Below, piece by piece: positions 23,138 through 36,334 of a DNA stretch of 64,000 nucleotides (positions are counted from its first letter, which is position 1; each line of letters opens with the position of its first letter). Below the pieces are notes generated by a model. It saw only the letters and a list, made by a program, of their open reading frames with translations, made no database searches and was not told the origin of the DNA. Made by a program: the position numbers and the translations under genes. The DNA comes from Rhabditophanes sp. KR3021 (taxonomy: Eukaryota > Nematoda > Chromadorea > Rhabditida > Alloionematidae). The stretch spans positions 7,440,001-7,504,000 of the forward strand of contig CAUJLY010000002.1 of NCBI GenBank assembly GCA_963281155.1, in the 5' to 3' direction.

Positions 23138-26100
23138 ATGGAGACTGAATCAACGTGGGAAGAAACCGTCCGTCTGTGTCAGGTTGATAACCCGGAAAGT
23201 AAGTTTGATTTAACCATTTATTTGTATTAATTTGCTTTTAGATGAACACATTGCAGCTCTCGTCAAATTAACTTCTGCTATTATTAACAACGCAAAGACT
23301 AATGATCAGCTTCGTGTTGATATATACTTCAATGATATCAAAGAGACAGTCAGATTTATTAAAAAAATGGGCCAATCTGGACTTTTGATGGATGCTCTCG
23401 TCAAACTGTATACTGCCAAATCAGACTACTATGTTAAAAACGCCTCCAAGCTACACAACCGTCTAACCAACGGCGGAGAGGAAGTGTCGGATGAGGTGGT
23501 TACCGCCAAAAAGGAACAAGATAAAAAGAAGCGAGAAGCCATGAAAGCAAAGAAAGATGCAGCGATCTGGAACGCTAATAAGGAGGGTGCATATTCTGCC
23601 TACATTAAAGAACGGACGGCTTTCAAGAGTGGTCGGAAAAGTAATATGATTGGGAAGTTAAGTTGCATGGTTTGCAACGATTACAGTATTGATGATATTT
23701 GCAATGAGTTGTGTGGCTCTAATGATAAGGGTGATGTATCCGGCGAGATGGATGTAGAAGAACACACTTCTAAAGGTAAAGAAAAAGTCAGTAAATTAGT
23801 GAATTCAAACTTCGATGACGACTTTTACATTGCCGCCACCAATGAATACGACGAGGGGAAAATCAGTGGTTTATTATCGCTGAATGCAAAATACGACAAA
23901 TGTGGAAAGTCAATCAAGATCCACTCAGATGTCGAGTTTGAGTACAAGAATGTTGAACAAACATTTGGTGGAGAATATTTGAAAGACGTTGGGTATGTGC
24001 TGAATGAAGTTACGCATCCTGATCCATCTCGTGAATTGTATCGTGTCAAGCCATGCATGCCAGCAGCCTTTAAAGACACAACAAGTTTGCGGGAAATCAG
24101 TTATGAAAAATACAAGTCATATGGATATCAACCTGAAAATGTCGCAAAGTACGAATTTGTTGGGTTAATTCGCATGCTTTCGGTTTGTCGTGATGGCATG
24201 GACAAGGCTTTAGGACTTCCGATTGGTTTTATCGATAGAATGAAGAAAACCATCACCACGAAGCACTGCAAAGTAGAAACTTATCTGGAAATTCGGAATG
24301 AAATCTTGGAAATGGATACTTGCGGCATTATTCTGCCTCCACTGTCGCAAGAAGACATTGATGCTGCCTTTGAATCAATTCTTCGCCCCCTTGGAAAAGT
24401 AAACAAGATCAACCACAGCTTTGCCAAAAGTCTTGACATCTATGAGCAAATGCAACTTGGGAGCTTCTGGAGTTTTACAAACACCGATGGAGATAGTATT
24501 AACTTCTTCAGAGGACCTGAAACCTACAAGCCCGTCTACAAAGATCATGTTCCCAGCAATCAGATTGATTTTGCAAAGACCGTTGCTCTCGACCAGTCAT
24601 CTAATGACAGTTTCTTCACTGCTGACATTAGTTTTGTTCATGATGGAGATACTGCTCACACAACAAGCACTCCATACAAAGCTAACCCAGAGGACACCGA
24701 AATTGGTCAAGAAAAAAGTAGGTTCGGGAAGAGAAAACATCTGTTGGATATTACTCGAGATAATATCAATGGGACTTTGAAAAGATCCAGAGCCCTTCTC
24801 TTCGATCCAGCTGTCAATCCCGAAAATGAGCCTTTGGTTGAAGAAGATGAAAATGATGGGGGCAGAGATACAGTCTTCTCCGATATCATGCCTTTCTCGA
24901 ATGAATCTGCCTCTAGAGATCAAAACCACTGGGATTACATCAAGGAACCTGCCAAGGCGAAGCTGTCTAGAAACCAATCCAACAAAAGCGCCGTCTCTAT
25001 TACGTCCAACGGGAAGGTGACTAAGAAAAGAAAAACTCCTACCCGAGTCGACAAGACTCCTTCTACCAGTCAAAAGCAAACATTGCATGGGACTAGGAGT
25101 TCAGCTAGACTTGCTACGAAAGCCTTGCATAATCCCAATATGACGACAATTAATGAGGAAGGTGAAGAAAGTGAGAGTGGATGTTTGACTCCTCGGAAAA
25201 TCGCTAGGACTCAGGAAACTCCCAGGCTTGATCATATCTACAAGGATAGGCGTGGCAGGCAAAGAAGCGCTTCCGTTATCACAATGTCTGAAAAAGAGAA
25301 TGTAGATCATGCGGCAGTACAGAGTGAGCACAATCTCCAAGACACCATCGACTTTTTGAGTGAGGAAAGCAACAAATCCGATGAAGAAGGGGAACAGACA
25401 CTTTCAAATGCCGATTTAGTTGAACCTGGTCAATGCCATACTCCTGAAAAGTTAATGAATAAATGTGAGGAGGAGGAAGTGGTTGCCACTGACATCTTGG
25501 AGCGAGAAGACATGGCTGCTCAAGAAGTTGTGGGTAAAGATGAGTTAATGGCATTCCAAAATGGTGCAATTGCATCTCAATTGGCAGGCTTTGCTGAAGA
25601 ATTTGAAGATGACACTGGGTTGGAAGAACCAAAATTCACAAGCACTCAAGTTGGTTGTGACTGTTTTGAAGACGAAAACTTAGGGGACAAGTCCTTCTAC
25701 TCCACAATTGAGGGGGACGAAGAACTGGTAATGGAACAGTTGCCCGAAGATCTTGACTCCAGCCTTCATACCGAGGACCCTATCAAAGTATCTACCGAAA
25801 CTAACTCAGCCCTCGAACTCGACATTGATCATGCCCAGCTAAGGCAATTAGGAAACATCTCTGTCCTTGATTGTGGTTTGTTCGACGATATTCTTGAGGA
25901 ATACTCCTTCCATGAAGATATTGTAAAGAATGAAGTTCAGTGGGTTAGTGCGGCTTCTAAGTTTGGTGAATTGTATAGTATGGAGGAGTTGCAAATGCCA
26001 ATTTCGGATATGGCTAATTCTACTAAGATTGCAAAAAATGTGGTTTCAGCATCGGAGTTTACTTCGTATGGGTGTCAAGCAAAGGGGGAATCTGTGGATG

Positions 26101-26612
26101 GGGGTAAAGTTGACTTTCAAACATACACTTACAAGACTAACTCGCCTGCTGTCAAGAAAGCGATCTATACTATCCTTGGGATGGAGGAGTTTGACGACGT
26201 CAAATTTAATATCTACTGGAAAGTTGTGATGGAATACAAGAGATTCGACAAGAAGAAGAGTGAATTTAGTGAAGAAGAAGTTAAGATCTATGAAACCTAC
26301 AAGAAATATTACGATAAGGCTAAAAAATTCATCTTGCATTACAAGACAAACTTCAAGCAAATCATGAAAGCCCCAAGTCCTCTCACCTTAGAAATCAAAG
26401 GAAATCACACTTTAAGATCAATCTACTACCTCCTGAAACGTATCCTTCCTCCGCAAATGGCAGATCATCTCCACATCTTCACATTCACAAATTTATTCCT
26501 TCACATGAATAACCAATACCAAATGTATTATGAACCAGTTGTTTATGCGCCAGGCGAAAAACAATACCTCAATTTCCATGTCCGTCAAGGAAATGACGCG
26601 ATCTCTTTTTAA
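23138..26612 (+). CDS. large acidic nuclear-type protein, unrecognised
   Basis: Exons 23138-23198 and 23242-26612 join as A|AT with a 43-nt intron and give 1143 residues. I do not recognise it with confidence. The N-terminal 110 residues are helical (ETVRFIKKMGQSGLLMDALV). A Lys-rich linker follows, then a conserved-looking block near residues 230-470 that ends NFFRGPETYKPVYK. A long acidic and Ser/Thr-rich middle has basic patches (KKRKTPTRVDKTPST, RKHL) that could be nuclear localisation signals. The C-terminal 150 residues are again globular and helical (IYETYKKYYDKAKKFI). The arrangement of ordered ends around a disordered middle recalls kleisins such as condensin II subunit H2, but I cannot verify that. 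Confidence 0.85.
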
Positions 26613-27071
26613 TTTGTATCGTATTATTATATCAATATCTTTGTCCAATAATTAGTAAATATTATTAATGTAATAAAAATTTCTTTACTAAAACATTTGT
26701 ATTTTTAAAGATTATTTACTTTGTTGAACTACATTTGGATATTTACAAACATTAGTTATTTTATTGAAAAGCATTCATAAATTGTTTTCTGAAAAACTTT
26801 TACCAGCGTTTCAGTGTGTAATTTTGTGTGCATCAATTCTTGATTTGAAAGCAACAATAATGATTTTTTAGACTTAATTATCTCTTATCAAACAATCCAA
26901 TATTTTTAATTGGCCCATGTTTTAAACAATTTTGTATGATATTTCATATTAATAAGGGGTCTAAACAGAAAATGGCAAAAATTACTCATACTAATATGAG
27001 GTCATTATATGTATAATCTAAATTTATTTGATCTGACAATAATATAAATTTTCCTGATCTGGCTAATCCTG
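26613..27071. other. intergenic, nothing seen
   Basis: AT-rich DNA after the stop codon of the acidic protein gene. An AATAAAAATT sequence near 26671 could serve as its polyadenylation signal. I see nothing else. Confidence 0.5.
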
Positions 27072-27475
27072 TTATAAAATGTTGTTTATCTTTATTTTTT
27101 GGATTACACCACTACTGTCTCCTTTACACGGTCTTGAGTTTTCAGAAATCAAATGAAGACCAAAATAATTTATGGTATTTCTTAGATTTTTGTTGCACGT
27201 TGGACGTACTTTAACTGATCCCATAATGTTGACTTTCTTTACCATATCTGGTCCTGATATCCACCCATAATCAGACATACCCCACCCAAAAACAATTCCT
27301 TTATTATATTCAAAAAACATTTCATTATGTAAAATGGTAAACAGGCATGGATAATTGATGGAATTTCTATACATACGTTCTATAGTATATTTGTTACCGG
27401 GTTGATTTGTGCAATTTTTTGATACTTTAGCATTGAATACATAACAAAGTTTGTTTCCTTTTTCAAAAACTTTAA
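27072..27475 (-). pseudogene. trypsin-like serine protease fragment
   Basis: The frame keeps the second half of an S1 (trypsin fold) domain: an INYPCLF strand, GIVFGWGMSDYGW (the conserved GWG), spaced cysteines, and PCKGDSSGVIQ where active proteases have GDSGGP around the catalytic serine. It stops a few residues later, so the C-terminal strands and the helix are missing. I found no upstream His (TAAHC) or Asp motif in the neighbouring 300 nt. It is most likely a broken gene, or the last exon of a protease-like gene that lost activity. Confidence 0.55.
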
Positions 27476-28150
27476 ATACTGCTCAAAAACAATCATTTCA
27501 TTTCAAAAGAACCTAACATTAAACTGACGATAGGGAAGTTAAAGAATAAATAGTATGTATATTCTCCCAAATTTAAAATAATCAGATTTGACTTAAAATA
27601 AACATATGTCATGTAATAAATGTTTGTACTTTGCAACAAGATATAATAAGCAAAATAACAGTTTGTCAACAAATAACGATACATACATCGTTAAGAGTTT
27701 CCATAAAATGATCAAAATAAGGAAAAGTTGATATAATTATTTGGATTAAATACTTAAGAGCTGCGATTCATTTAGTTGTTTAGAAGTATTGTGGACAAAA
27801 AACATGCCTGTTCTATCATTTTATTTACTTTTATATGATGTTTCTATTATTATGTGTACAAGTCTCTTTTAAACACTTCTAATAAATAGCTATAAACGAT
27901 TTGAGGAAAGAGATTCCATTACATGGAAAGATACTTTTAAACTAATCTACCAATTGTAGTTAGAGTTCTAATGTACATATAACATTCGGAATACTCTAAA
28001 TGAAATAAACGAAATCACATTCAATGATTTTGATTGCATTTTTTATAGTACATATGTACATAAATGTGATTGTAAAAACCATTGATACAGGGATTCAAAT
28101 TTCTGCACATACCAAAATCAAGTATGTAGCATTTTGTTAACTCTTGAAGT
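27476..28150. other. intergenic, nothing seen
   Basis: AT-rich. A hydrophobic 63-codon minus frame at 27493-27684 could be part of the protease relic but has no recognisable motif. Confidence 0.4.
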
Positions 28151-28336
28151 TTAGCTTACAAAAGCTATCCAAAAAGTCCAATTATGGAAGGCACGATGAT
28201 TCCAAAGCTTCCCAGGTTTGATATCTCTGTGAAGGTAACCAATAGAGTGCCTGAAATAAGCTTGAGTCATCGCAATATTGTTTGAGTTTAGATGATGGAT
28301 CGACGATTGCCAATTTAATTTGATACAAAATGGCAA
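28151..28336 (-). pseudogene. protein kinase fragment (casein kinase 1/TTBK-like)
   Basis: The minus strand has FRHSIGYLHRDIKPGK, which is the catalytic-loop sequence of the CK1/TTBK kinase group (H-x-x-G-x-L-HRDIKP). No glycine loop, no DFG and no later kinase motif is found in frame nearby, and the frame degenerates directly after the loop. It is read as a decayed kinase exon. Nematodes carry many such kinases, so a dead copy would not be surprising. Confidence 0.45.
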
Positions 28337-29023
28337 GAGAAATGCACTTATATTTTGAAAGCCTTAAAATACACGGTTATGTTGTCCAGAATGGACATAT
28401 TATTACAAGAGTAATGAAATTATGAATTAAAAAGTAAATATTGGTTCGCTTTTAAAAAGATCTTTTAATAATTGATATACTTATTGCCATGATCGCCTTG
28501 ACAAAGAAAGCATGATAATGTTCAAGTTTGCCACTTGTTAAGAATTCAATTAGATTGGCACGAATAGTACTTCTTTTAAGAATACTTTAATGGCCTGAAC
28601 AACCATATCTATCAGTTTGATTAGAGTAAGTAAAAGTGATTACCAATTTGCGTCCTATCTTTTAATTACATTGAACATGCTAGACTGTTCCCACCATTTT
28701 TTTGTAAGCGGAAAAGAATAAAACGTCTATTTTGAAATATGCTTACGCTCTTTTAAAAATAAAAGGATTCTAAATATTTTCCTCTTATTAAATAAACTCC
28801 TTTTAAATGTTTTGTCAACACCTTAAAATGCTATGAATGGTAGTTTTTTATCAGATTATTAAGTGATAAGAATAAAATGAGTATATTTAGATGAAAAACA
28901 AAGTATTTTAGAAAGTGCACAAAAATATCTTTATTAATTACATGCTCAAGTTCAAAAAATGGAATACAATAATCCTTTATAGATTTTGTTTAAATACAAA
29001 ATATTCTTTGAAGAAATTGAATT
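28337..29023. other. intergenic, nothing seen
   Basis: AT-rich DNA with no supportable gene. It includes the 3' region of the VPS36 gene. Confidence 0.5.
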
Positions 29024-30377
29024 TCAATTATTTACATTATCAATAAACTTGTTTGTATAGAATGCCAAACCTTCCACTGAATCATCTCTGCAAATGCGTG
29101 ATTCTTCTTCAGCGGCTAGGAGTTTTTCTTTAGCCAAAATAACGCTAATTCCAATTTCCTTCGCCAATTTAGACGCAGTTACTGGGCCCATTCTTTCCAC
29201 ATATTCACATGTTTCTCCTACTCCATTGCTCATCGACATTTCTTCTAGTTGCAGTACATATACCTCCGAATCGAACTTGTGGAGACGAATGCTGCATTTT
29301 AATTCATCCAACTTCATGCATGCATTCAGCAAATCTTCTGGTGATATCAACTCAGTGCCGCGAGCTCTATTTATACGACAATAAACTTCAGGTAGAGTCA
29401 TCATTCCCCCAGCCTCTTTTATTGGTTTGTACAATGAGTCGCTAATCTCCTGAGCCAAACCAGCAAAATACTTAGCTCCATTGCCATAGGTTGATTTGGT
29501 AACAGGATCAGCTACTCCCAACGACAACAGGTAAGATTTAAATTGAACTGTCTAAAATATTTATTTAGTGTAATTTTATTTTGATAATTACCTCATCTTC
29601 GTTTAACTCTGATCCCTTTTTGGCTCTCAATTTTTCTGTTATACTTTTGCTCATTTTGACCATGTTGCCTGCTTGATCCATCAACTTGCTCATATCTTCA
29701 AAAGCCTAAAATTAGTCGCAAACAATTAACAAGACTTATTTCAAACACTATTTTTCAAGTACTTCACATTTGTATTTGTATGACCTACCTCACTTATCTT
29801 CTCTTGTGTTCTAGTATGGTCCTGAGTCATTTTCTTCTCGATCCCACTGATTCCAATTGCTCGTCCACCAATATTCTTTGGAGCAAGAGAAGAATTGTGT
29901 GAACCACCAGACGAAGATGAGGACGATGCCCGTGTCCAAGTCTTTCTAGAAAGTGCTTCAGTGTACTTTTTATAGAACTAAAATTATTGAATAATTAGTT
30001 ATCAAAACTACGCTTACCTCTTCTTCTCCGCCGTTCTTGAAAACCAGTCTCAAGAAATTATAAGAGGAATGCGAAGCGAGGGCATTTGTCAACACCTGCC
30101 CATTAGCTATCTTATCCAAATGGACAATCACCTTTCCTCCCTTCGAAAACATAGACTTAGGTAGTCTTTCGATTTTGTTCACCAAATTATGTGGGATAAC
30201 CAATCTGCATTCTGGGTCGTTTGAGTCGGCCCAGATGATTTTGTGTAATGTCAAGGATGTGGTTCCTTGTTCAAAGGCGGATGTTTTTAACTCTCCGTCG
30301 AATATGCCTACGTTCCCAGCTTGGCAAAGTAAGTCCTCCATTGACTCTCCATGTTGATACCAACTAACTCGATCCAT
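29024..30377 (-). CDS. vps-36: VPS36, ESCRT-II subunit
   Basis: VPS36 (EAP45) binds ubiquitinated cargo and phosphoinositides on endosomes as part of ESCRT-II. Exons are 30377-30018, 29977-29789, 29705-29592 and 29551-29024, all in phase, giving 396 residues (human about 386). Residues 1-125 form the GLUE domain (NVGIFDGELKTS, GTTSLTLHKIIW). A Ser-rich linker contains IGGRAIGISGIEKKM. The C-terminal winged-helix pair is well conserved (LGVADPVTKSTYG, LPEVYCRINRARGTELISPE, RDDSVEGLAFY). No zinc-finger insert is present in GLUE, which is also the case in animals. Identity is secure. Confidence 0.95.
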
Positions 30378-31071
30378 TTTTACAAATCTTTTCTCTTTTG
30401 CTTAAATAGTTCAATAAATGACCTCTAAAATATTATCAGACTATTGTTTCATACATGTTTCAAATGGTAAATGTATATCGCATTAAACAAATTAACACAA
30501 AGTCTCTTTCTACAAAATGTTAATAAACAATCATTCAAATGGCCTTAATTTACACCAAAACATAAGCAAGGATTTGACTTAAGAATAACAAAGAAATAAC
30601 TTTGTATACCGATATTAGAGTAATTAATAAATAATATTACACCAAAAAGGATCTCACGATAGTTATGTAAATATGGATGTCGAATGAATGCTCTAACCTA
30701 CACATATTAGTCATTTACATATCTCATAAAAGGGTAGGAATCGAATTTAGGTTGGGACTTTTCTAATATTTGATGTGGTATGCCTTCTCTCAGGCATCTT
30801 ATCAAAAAGCGGATGAAAGATGGTTGCCATTTATTAATGACCAATAATAAATAAACATTATTACATCAGATTTGTTTCTCCTTCAACTATAAACTAATCA
30901 TAAGATACCATTAATAAAGTGTAAAATAATAAGTCCCATAAATATTAGGCTAAACAACCATCTATCAAGAACGAAGATACGACATTAATTACAGATACTT
31001 TATGTAATTTAAATATTAATTAGAAATATGTTTTTTGGAATAAATATGGATAATTTTTGTAATAAGACGTT
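30378..31071. other. intergenic, nothing seen
   Basis: About 700 nt of AT-rich DNA between the VPS36 start and the GBF1 stop, both on the minus strand. I see no gene or repeat. Confidence 0.5.
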
Positions 31072-34000
31072 TTAAACATTAGAATACTTTGGAGTATATT
31101 CTGTTGGCACATCCTCTGTAATAGTATGCGTTGTTGTTGCCCCACCAATTTTGTTATTGTCTCCGCTTGTTGAAGGAATATAGACAGGTGGTGGAGGGAA
31201 ATTGACTGGACTCGTGGCCAAGGGTGAGGAAGGCCCTGAATGAATAATAATGCCGGTTAGTGGTGGTGTTGGTTGTCTCGTTTGTTCGTCTAAAAAGGTT
31301 TGTATGGATAGAAATTGATATTAGGTAAACTTACGTATGACTTCACAATTAGGGATCTCATTTTGTGCAACGCTCATTGTTTGTTTCCCATCTTTCGTCA
31401 TAATTTCCGATGCCAACGTAGGTAGAAAAGCCTCGATGTTTGTTTTGGTGACCTCATACAATCCTGTGTGTATATCGAACAAACCTGTATTATCCAGAAC
31501 TAGAATCATATTCTTAAGACTTTCCGGAACTGCCTCAGCCAATAGGTCGGATCTTTCCGTTTGCAAGTACAGCTTCATGAATCCTAGTAGTTTCACCCAC
31601 AAAATGGGGAACGATTGGAGGGTTTGAAGTGACGTTAAGTGATTGAGTAATATTTTACAGACGAGTTGAATAGCCCGGACGCGAGTCTCCTCCATCCCGA
31701 TTGGATCCATCGGGAAAATATTATTTAACAGCTTCGTTAACAATGGAAACAAAACATCCCCGAAACAACTTTCCCACTCATCCGAACTCATCTTCCCTAA
31801 TTCGGGAATCAAAAAAGCACGAACCAATGTATTGAGTGCTTGGGTACGAACTTGTCTCCTGCAGTCACAGCAAATTCTAGCAATGGCTTGGAGTAGAGGA
31901 CACCAACAACACAGCCAAAGATGTGAAATGCTGCTTGGGACATTTTCGTCTGATTTACTCCAGCTGTTAAAGATACCATAAGCCTTAACATGAAGTGAAT
32001 AACATAGTTCCAGTAATTGATGGGCGGTGTAATTGTATGCTTCACTAATTTGGTTTTGCTTTTCAGTATCGACATTAGTGAATCCGCTTAAGCTTTCGCT
32101 GGAACCATACGTCGTTTCCTCCTTCGATCCACTTCTTTCGTTTTGAGTTGTCAGGAATAAAGGTCCTACGGCATTGATGCCTCCATTCATACCAGCCTCG
32201 ATCATTGATCTCAAGCATTTGATGCAGGAGTCGAAATTCTCGGGAGTAACATGAACCCCGTCTCTGGCTAGAAATGACAATGTCTCCCCAACTTTCAAGA
32301 ACGCCAATGGATCATGCTTTGCCAAACCGACGGCTAAAATGATGCTGCCCTGATCAAACTTAGAAACTGATCTAATGGTAGCTGTCTCCTTTGTTTGATT
32401 GACCTGAACCCAATCAGCAGAAGACATCGAGATTTGACTCTCACTTACAGTATTATCAAAACTGTATTCCCCACACTTTTTGTAATCTTGCCCAATATCA
32501 GACGTGTATCCTCTTTCAGCAGGTATTTCCCGAGATTTTAAATGTTCGGTGTCACTTACAATCTCTCTAGCAATGTGCCCTACTTGTCCAGGATTGTTTT
32601 CAAGTTCCGGATAGTTTGCGGCCCCTGTAGCCTCTAACAAGGCAAATAAAATCTCCCAATGTTGCTTTAAGTGAACGTTAGCAGCATTATTTCTTAGTAA
32701 TTCGAAAAGACCATACGAAATTTGTTTTGAAAAGAGGAAGAAAGCGGTTGGACGGAGATGAAGTAACATCTCAAAGCTAGCAAGAACTTTATTTGCAGTA
32801 TCTTCCTGGAGTCTGTATAGATTACGATTTGCAATTCTGATCAAGCCAATCACTGCACGCTCCACAATCAAACTATTTCTGGCCAACTTATTCAAAATCC
32901 ATTCGATGTGTCTACTAAGAAGCGGCCAATATTCGGCAGGTCTGTCTTTATTTTCGAGCATGACGGAAATCATAATTTCAAACAACAAAATTATCGAATC
33001 TTCATCCTTGTAGTGCAATTTTTTCTGTTCCCTCGCCACTTTGCCACTTTTTTCACTCTCAGCTTCATCGTAAATCTTACAACTAACTATTATGATGTTG
33101 TTCAGAAGCTCATGTAAAGCACTACTTCGTAAATACTTTCCATCAGTGATCAATTGTTCTGGGTGGCAGTCAACAATAACCTGCTTGGCTGTGTCAATCA
33201 GTTTCTTGAATTGTTCATTGTTCTTGTGATTGAAGGTTTCCTCGTAACTATTTCCTCCTAATCCAAACCAACTCAACAATCCACTGTCACTAGCCTTCTT
33301 GTCCTTAACCTTTTTCCTTTGAATTGAAATGAATCCACTAGAATGGACAAAATCCTCGACTTGTGTCAATGATTTAGGCAACAATTCGTTTCTGAACAAA
33401 TACACGAAGCAATCCAAAACATTTCTCCACCCCTCCCCAAGAATATCTCCATGTGAATGGACGAGCTGGAACATTGTCCGAGTAGCCATTTGGGCTTTTC
33501 CGTTCTCACCAAACACAATAGCGATATTTTCAGCAGTTTCAGGAACAATGGACCCTTTGATTGTGAGAGTTCTTGTTGTTTCACCAACCCCGTCCTTACC
33601 TTGACCAGGAGAGGTAAGCAAGGTGGAATACTTGGACAAACTTATAATCAAGTTGTCAAAGACATCACTCAAAGCATAGTGAGCAGCAATGCTAGCGCAT
33701 TTTCTGTATCCATTCAAACTTTTGTTCCAAATGGTCTCCTGGTCGCTTTTGTCAAAGACATAACTCAAGGCAGCAGCCGTGGGTCCCCATACAATCCCAA
33801 ACAAGTCTTGATCATTCCACCCGGCAGGAGCATGACTAAACTTGCCTTCACTCGTTTCCATTCTCTTCATCAACACCTTCCACTCATAATTTTCTTTGAG
33901 GACTCCTGTATGTTCGGCAGGCATTACGATTTCATTTGTTTTGATAGCATGATAAATTTGGTCTAACATGGCAGGATCGAAGTCTTGGCCTCCATTTGTA

Positions 34001-36334
34001 CCAGACAGATTTCGTTTGAAGCATTCCACTGACATTCTTTGTTGATTTTTACCGACTGTTGGATTGTGTTGGTCTGTGTTGAGCATGATTATTGCATAGG
34101 ATAAGGTGAAGGCCCCGTCGACGTGGTTGAAAGGTTCGTTGTTGGCAAGGTGCCAAAATTCGGAAAATAATTCCATTGTCATCAAAATGTCTGGTGCTTC
34201 CCCAGGTAGTCTGAAAGCCTCCAAAAACATTCTCAAACAGTCATCTATTCTTGAACCGGCGAAATTAAATGATCCAACGAAGGCACGGAAGATTTCTTTT
34301 CGTTCTCTCGAACAAATGTACTCCGCAATGCCCTTTTTGTCTAAACCTGGATTGGATCGTAGCCAGTGGGCAACATCCGTAGCAGACAACGGAGTAGGCA
34401 ACACACCTTTCTCCATCAGATAACCGATCCCCTTTTTGGGTGATTTGTTAAATAAAGCAGTTCCCTCGCTTATCAATCCTTTTTGTTTCTTTTGATAAAT
34501 GATGTGGCCCTTTGTTGGCAAATCTTTAGAAGGAGCCATTCTGTTAGGTCTCACTTGGGAGTAATTTAATGGTAAAGTGTTAGGAGCCTCGTTGATGACC
34601 GAAACCTCATTGCCACTACGGCGTTGGATCGAGTTAGAATCTATCGTATCAATGACAGTCAACAAAGCGTCCAGACTTAATACATTCGTTGAGTGCAAGC
34701 CACTGACAGGATAAGCGTGTTCGTGCAATAACTTGGTTAAATCTTCAAATAAGTTAGAACAGTAGAAATCACAATCGTAGTTAAGATACAGTTCGGTGAC
34801 TAGTCCAGGAATTCTCCATAAATCAGCTATGCTTTCCAAAGCCTTTTCTTTCTGCTCGAAAGTCGTTTTCAGCTCACCAGTTACAATTGTTCTTAATTTG
34901 TGGAAATACATTTCCAATTGCAGCTTGAGATAAGTTCTTAAAGCTTCGAATAAAAGAAAACAGACACGGTTTGTTGCACGGATGATTTCAGATTTGTCTT
35001 TGTCAAGGTTCAGCAATAATGCCCGGCAAAGTTCGTTTTGGACCATTGGAAGTAATCTGGCGGAGTATTTTGAAAAAGAGTCTGCCCCAGCTTCTAGACC
35101 AACGATCAACAACTTCAGAGCCAATATTACCATCGAGTCCGTATTGTCACGATTGGCTGGATTGCAAATAGTAATCAAAAATCTTAACAGCTCCGAAGCA
35201 CAAGGAAGACCGTAAGGAACATTTACGGAGTTTGAAGGATTTTTCTTGTGGTAAATGCCATCATCAACATTGTCCATTATGTCAATGACTTGTGGCGATT
35301 CGGATTCACTGCTCTCATATCCACTCATAGTCTTTTTACAGGCCAATTTTTCATTGATCACATCAGCATTGTGCTTTTCAATCTCAACGTCACTAGAACC
35401 TTGCGAAGAGTCTTCAACTTCCACATCAGGCATTTCACCGGCATCGACTTCTTTCTTCAAATCATTTTGTCCACTAATAGAGTCTTCAGCATTTTGACTC
35501 TTCATCAAAGCTTCTGTTTCAGTTATTGCTTCTTCAGCAACGGGACATTCACTTTCAAGGTCCTGGTCAAACTTTTCCACCTTTGGCCGTACCAGATTTG
35601 GTCTCTCGTGATGCTTTCTCTTCTTTTTGGACTTAGCATGCAACATTTTCGGGTACAAATGTCTAACATCTTCTTGAAAAGTAGGCAATCTACTAAAAAT
35701 AACTTCCGTCATGTCACGCAACGTGTCCTCTGCTATCTTCCTCAACATTTCAGATAAAGTACTCTCGAAGGCTATTTTGAAGCAAGACTGTATCATCTCA
35801 CACACATCTTCGTCTGACAGTAATCTTCCGTACGAGGAAATCAAGAGTTCCTTTAGACATTCCAAAATTTTTCTCAATACATCCTCATCACTTCCTGCGT
35901 CGGAGCCTCCCATAAATTTGGCTCTGGTTACAGATTGGCAGATACTTTCAACGGCCGATGCAGCTTTGATACTAACAATAATTAGAAGTAATTTAGAGTA
36001 ACATAATATCAAATTACCTTGAGTCGTCGATCAAATTCCTTCTAATGAACTTGACAATACTGGATATAGCCTGAGCCGTTACAGGTCCATTCGTCTGTTC
36101 AGCCTTAATGACATCCAGGAAAGGGTCCAAGTAGGTTGCTGGATTCATATCTCCCAAATCTCTAACATTTATCAAGACTTCTTTTAAATCACTAAAACTT
36201 CTTAACAAAGGATCTTGGCCATCGAGGACGGATGGATGGTGAATCATCGCATTCCCATATCTCCGCTGAGCTTTCCGTAACAAATCAACTACTGCATTGG
36301 CTTCTGCCTTCACGACATCCAAGCCAGTGTACAT
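31072..36334 (-). CDS. gbf-1: GBF1, Golgi ARF guanine nucleotide exchange factor
   Basis: GBF1 loads GTP onto ARF1 at the cis-Golgi and so triggers COPI coat assembly, the job of the gamma-COP gene also in this window. Exons are 36334-36018, 35971-31335 and 31289-31072, giving 1723 residues. The N-terminal DCB/HUS region matches (SVTRAKFMGGSDAGSDEDVL, CEMIQSCFKIAFE). The Sec7 domain lies mid-protein (YICSRERKEIFRAFV, FRLPGEAPD with the glutamic finger, MLNTDQHNPTVG). Later HDS blocks follow (WGPTAAALSYVFDKS, LSDVFDNLIISL). The last exon adds about 72 Pro/Thr/Ser-rich residues. A TTTGTAG acceptor-like site precedes the ATG by 15 nt. Confidence 0.96.

Noticed and set aside
35248..35757. 169-codon plus-strand frame inside GBF1
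   Set aside because: Shadow of the GBF1 exon on the other strand.
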